Shown: in pieces, positions 61,141 to 64,000 of the stretch
Numbering within the stretch: the first letter of the stretch is position 1
How the letters are laid out: the number at the start of each line of letters is the position of its first letter
NCBI GenBank assembly: GCA_028291515.1
Contig: JAQGHU010000107.1
Coordinates: forward strand, 99,523-163,522
Direction of reading: 5' to 3'
Source: Schlesneria sp.
Lineage (GTDB): Bacteria; Planctomycetota; Planctomycetia; Planctomycetales; Planctomycetaceae
DNA: 64,000 nt
Notes under the pieces: generated by a model
What the model was told of the DNA's origin: nothing
The model's input: the letters and a program-made list of their open reading frames with translations, nothing else
Databases searched by the model: none
Position numbers and translations under genes: made by a program

Positions 61141-62100
61141 CTAGAACGGCAGCGGCTGGCCGATTCCTTCGATTCGTGCCTTTTCCAGGATGCGCACGGC
61201 TACCGCCAAGTCTTCCAATGCCAAGCCGACAGACTTGAAGAGAGTGATGTCTTCGGAGTTGGCGCGACCGGTTCCGCGTCCGTTCACGACGTCGGACAAC
61301 TCGTGGACTCGCGACCAGTCGAGGCTGCCGGCTTCCAATGCTGGTACGAAATCGCCCGCTTCCAGTTTACACGCCTCGATGTTATCGCAGACGATATGGT
61401 CCGCTCGACGAACCGTGGTCACGTCGATTTCTGTCTTCGCCAGATAGTTACTGCCGATGACGTTGAGGTGAGTTCCCTCTGACAGCACGTGACCGTCGAA
61501 CAGCGGCACATTGCTGGTCGTCGCGCAGATCACTATGTCTTTTTCGGCGGCGACTTCGTCGGGTGAGTGCATCGCTGTGATGGGAACATTGCACAATTCG
61601 GCCATTTCGTCGGCGAAGCGTTGTCGGCGGGCATCGCTTCGTCCATAGACTTCGACGCGCTCAATGCGCCGCACGCTGCAGACCGCTTTCAGTTGCGAAC
61701 GGGCTTGAAGGCCGGTGCCAAAGCAGCCGACGATCTTGGCATCGGGACGAGCCATATACTTTGTGGCCACACCCGAAGCCGCTCCTGTTCGCATTTGGCC
61801 GAGTAAGCTAGCTTCGATCAACGCCGCAGGCTGACCTGTCTTCGCGTCGAACAAACCAAACTGAAATCGAGCCCCCGCGCGGGTCGTCGAGTACGCCTTG
61901 TAACCGGTGTAGCCCAGGTACTCGGCCCCGGCCGACAATACGTGCAGCATCGAACCTTCGCCACCGCGCACACGTCGGCGCGGCTGGTTCTCGGCTCGTT
62001 CCGACCCCAGTTGGCGAATCGCTTCCTCGACACATTCGATGGCTGTGTCGATATCAAGCAACCACGCCACATCGTCCTCTGTCAAATACAGTGCCGACAT
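61141..62100 (-). CDS. Ornithine cyclodeaminase/mu-crystallin family protein
   Basis: A 319-residue NAD(P)-binding enzyme of the OCD family: DVAWLLDIDTAIECVEEAIRQLG at the N-terminus, GGEGSMLHVLSAGAEYLGYTGYKAY, GQMRTGAASGVATKYMARPDAKIVGCFGTGLQARSQLKAV (Rossmann site), ADEMAEL... and LNVIGSNYLAKTEIDV near the end. The substrate-binding arginine region RTGAASG is retained. The family includes ornithine cyclodeaminase, alanine dehydrogenase and ketimine reductases, so the substrate is open. It lies 26 bases downstream of the xylulokinase gene in the same direction. Confidence 0.88.
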   Translation of the reverse strand: MSALYLTEDDVAWLLDIDTAIECVEEAIRQLGSERAENQPRRRVRGGEGSMLHVLSAGAEYLGYTGYKAYSTTRAGARFQFGLFDAKTGQPAALIEASLLGQMRTGAASGVATKYMARPDAKIVGCFGTGLQARSQLKAVCSVRRIERVEVYGRSDARRQRFADEMAELCNVPITAMHSPDEVAAEKDIVICATTSNVPLFDGHVLSEGTHLNVIGSNYLAKTEIDVTTVRRADHIVCDNIEACKLEAGDFVPALEAGSLDWSRVHELSDVVNGRGTGRANSEDITLFKSVGLALEDLAVAVRILEKARIEGIGQPLPF

Positions 62101-62126
62101 GACTTCACCCCTATCTCAACCACTGA

Positions 62127-63665
62127 TCAGGATTCAGCAACGATCTTGGCGATCTCGACGAAATCAGTCTTCAGGGATTTGTACAGTTTACCGTACATCG
62201 GATAGGACTTGGTATAAATTCGCTTGGCTTCGGCCTGTGGATCAGTGCTGCCGGTAACCTTGATCAGGGCAGAACACGCTTCCACGACGCTCTTGTAGCG
62301 ACCCGTTCCAGATGCAGCCAGCAATGCCGCGCCGAACGCAGGGCCCTCTTCGGCATTAATCACGCTGACACGACGACCGTACACATCAGCCTGCATCTGA
62401 CGCCAGAATTCACTACGAGCCCCACCGCCCGACAAACGGATCTCGCGGATCGGGATCCGCATTTCGTTGATGACTTCCAGGCAGTCGCGCATGGCATACG
62501 TGGCCCCTTCCATGATCGAACGGATCATGGCAGAGCGCCCGTGTCGCAGGCTGAGGCCCACCCAGCACCCACGTGCATTCGGATCGGCATGCGGAGTTCG
62601 TTCGCCCGTCAGATATGGCAGGAAGAACAAGCCTTCGCATCCCGGAGGGGCTTCCGCAGCCTGTTCGGTGATGATGTTGTAGGGATCAGTTTTGATCTTC
62701 TTAGCGGCGGAAACTTCGGTCTCGGCGAACTGGTTGCGGTACCATTGCAAGCTACCACCGGCTGACAGCACGACGCCCATCACATGCCACTTGCCGCGAA
62801 CGGCATGGCAGAACGTGTGAACTCGCCCGCTCGGATCGATTTGCACGTCGTCGCTATGAGCGAACACAACGCCGCTGGTTCCCATCGTGGCCGAGATGAT
62901 GCCGCGTTTGACGATCCCATTGCCGACCGCACCTGCCGCCTGATCACCGGCACCGGCAACGACTGGCACTCCCGCCTTCAGGCCCAGTTGCTTGGCCGCG
63001 ATTTCGGACAGCTTGCCCGTGATATCTTCCGATTCGTAAACTTTCGGCAGCAACGACGCCTTGATATCCAGTCGGTCGAGCAGCGGCTTGCACCACTGGC
63101 GATTACGGACATCCAGCAGCAAAGTTCCCGAGGCGTCGCTGGCATCGGTCGCAAATTCACCCGTCAGACGGAACCGAATGAAATCCTTTGGCAAGAGGAT
63201 TTGAGTGGTCCGGGCGTAATTCTTGGGCTCGTTCTTCTGCAGCCAGACGATCTTCGGGGCGGTGAAACCGGTCAGTGCCGGGTTCGCGACCAGTTCGATC
63301 AGCTTGGCTCGACCGCCGACCTTGTTCTCGATTTCGACGCATTCGGCGCCGGTTCGTTGATCGTTCCACAGCAACGCGTGGCGGATGACATTGTGCTGCT
63401 TGTCCAGAAACACGCTGCCATGCATCTGGCCGCTAAGTCCAATCCCAGCAATATCATCGGGCTTGATCTTGCCGGCTTTCATGACCTTCTTGATGGTCGT
63501 GATCGTCGCTTCCCACCAGTCTTCCGGGTCTTGTTCGGACCAGCCTGGACGAGGAGACATCATTGGGTATTCGGCGGTGGCCGAGGCGAGGACCGTGCCA
63601 TCTTCTTCAATCGCGAGCGTCTTCGTTCCGCTCGTTCCGATATCGATCCCCAGAAAGACGGCCAT
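62127..63665 (-). CDS. xylB: Xylulokinase
   Basis: A 512-residue FGGY-family kinase preceded by AAGGAA. The N-terminus [23 protein letters not shown] is the phosphate-binding loop, [12 protein letters not shown] and [16 protein letters not shown] are xylulose-binding blocks, [15 protein letters not shown] is typical of XylB, and the catalytic aspartate lies in [36 protein letters not shown] near the C-terminus is a family signature. It phosphorylates D-xylulose to xylulose-5-phosphate. Together with the CUT2-type sugar transporter at 44-47 kb this suggests pentose use, but the isomerase xylA is absent from the window. Confidence 0.94.
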   Translation of the reverse strand: MAVFLGIDIGTSGTKTLAIEEDGTVLASATAEYPMMSPRPGWSEQDPEDWWEATITTIKKVMKAGKIKPDDIAGIGLSGQMHGSVFLDKQHNVIRHALLWNDQRTGAECVEIENKVGGRAKLIELVANPALTGFTAPKIVWLQKNEPKNYARTTQILLPKDFIRFRLTGEFATDASDASGTLLLDVRNRQWCKPLLDRLDIKASLLPKVYESEDITGKLSEIAAKQLGLKAGVPVVAGAGDQAAGAVGNGIVKRGIISATMGTSGVVFAHSDDVQIDPSGRVHTFCHAVRGKWHVMGVVLSAGGSLQWYRNQFAETEVSAAKKIKTDPYNIITEQAAEAPPGCEGLFFLPYLTGERTPHADPNARGCWVGLSLRHGRSAMIRSIMEGATYAMRDCLEVINEMRIPIREIRLSGGGARSEFWRQMQADVYGRRVSVINAEEGPAFGAALLAASGTGRYKSVVEACSALIKVTGSTDPQAEAKRIYTKSYPMYGKLYKSLKTDFVEIAKIVAES

Positions 63666-64000
63666 CGTGAGGTGTTCCTTGGAGTCAGTTGTAGTAGCGC
63701 TGAGGGTCTTCGCAGCGATCGTGTGCGATGGGATTTCTCAAAAGATCGGGAATATTAACATCCTGAAGGCCGACCTGCCACGCTGCCGCAGACATACTGA
63801 CTAGCGGGAGAAGGAGATGAGTGCGAAGGGCTAAGGAGCAAGAGACAGAACCAGGGTTAGTTCTCGGTACAGAGAGGCCGTGAGTTTTTTGCTCTATTCG
63901 ATTCTGGAAAGTCCAATACGCGGCTTTTGCAGAAAATTGTGGTGATTTGTTCGGCGAGAATGGTCCCGCAGGCTTGGAGACAATGCTGTGGGGGGTCGGT
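63666..64000. other. Intergenic region at the window end
   Basis: The 335 bases upstream of the xylulokinase gene. No open frame with protein character, repeat or RNA was recognised. The gene's own ribosome site is at the left edge; a promoter could not be placed with confidence. Confidence 0.4.

Noticed and set aside
1..64000. CRISPR array, rRNA, tRNA, transposase or integrase
   Set aside because: No regularly spaced direct repeats, no cloverleaf or rRNA-like sequence, and no DDE, HUH or tyrosine recombinase motifs were recognised by eye; a tRNA scan could still find one.

Overview
This window looks like the chromosome of a planctomycete (Planctomycetaceae-like, for example the Schlesneria/Planctopirus side of the group). 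The evidence is the mix of families nearly diagnostic of that phylum: a heme-binding PSCyt1/DUF1549/DUF1553 protein, a DUF1552 protein, DUF1080 and PQQ-like beta-propeller proteins, a very large secretin, a DUF1559-like pseudopilin fragment, bacterial GH3 proteins, and many short dispersed palindromic repeats in the intergenic spaces. No rRNA, tRNA, CRISPR array, transposase or integrase gene was recognised. This assignment is by family content only.

Layout. 1-2.4 kb: a Gfo/Idh/MocA oxidoreductase, a DUF1648 membrane protein and a secreted DUF1080 protein (minus strand). 2.5-4.7 kb: a small accessory patch with a MerR-type regulator behind a well-formed promoter with a dyad, a rho-independent terminator, a SieB-like membrane protein and a 71-residue zinc-ribbon membrane protein. 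4.8-17.6 kb: a Tat-exported sugar isomerase-like protein, a gene-poor kilobase, then secretion/pilus parts (TadC-like, FHA, ExeA-like ATPase, GspE/PilB ATPase, pseudopilin fragment) interleaved with a PSCyt1/DUF1553 protein, an exported MsrB and a STAS protein. 17.7-24.5 kb: a glycan cluster of two glycosyltransferases and four methyltransferases. 24.8-34.2 kb: HslVU protease, LpxL-type acyltransferase, Rieske ferredoxin, ScpB and a tandem pair of GH3 adenylating enzymes. 34.4-44.1 kb: zinc-ribbon/DUF4190 protein, DUF1552 protein, two PQQ-like propeller proteins, an SRPBCC protein, and a PadR regulator paired with a HAAS-domain membrane protein. 44.3-53.2 kb: a ribose-type ABC ATPase and permease (no binding protein nearby), then a phosphonate catabolism locus of two tightly overlapping divergent operons: PhnZ-like oxygenase, FAD amine oxidase and PhnX on the minus strand, MFS transporter and alcohol dehydrogenase on the plus strand. 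53.3-63.7 kb: a lipoprotein and 1380-residue secretin operon, an SGNH hydrolase with a membrane-anchored SelL-like redox protein, an ornithine cyclodeaminase homologue and a xylulokinase.

How the genes fit together. The phosphonate locus is the most coherent metabolic unit: the FAD oxidase can make phosphonoacetaldehyde from aminoethylphosphonate-type substrates, PhnX splits it to acetaldehyde and phosphate, and the PhnZ homologue can cleave the 1-hydroxylated substrate to glycine and phosphate. The usual partners PhnW and PhnY are absent from the window. The secretin, GspE, TadC-like and ExeA-like genes are pieces of a type II secretion/type IV pilus system scattered over 50 kb.

The intergenic DNA carries at least six kinds of inverted-repeat element. 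One family, with ATTCCC...GGGAAT ends like the Neisseria dRS3 core, occurs three times, and two copies share their internal sequence. No clearly new multi-gene system could be demonstrated. The best leads are the phosphonate locus, the ABC permease with a leucine-rich-repeat-like tail, the PadR/HAAS/STN pair with its own operator, the tandem GH3 pair with repeated palindromic sites upstream, and the dispersed repeats.
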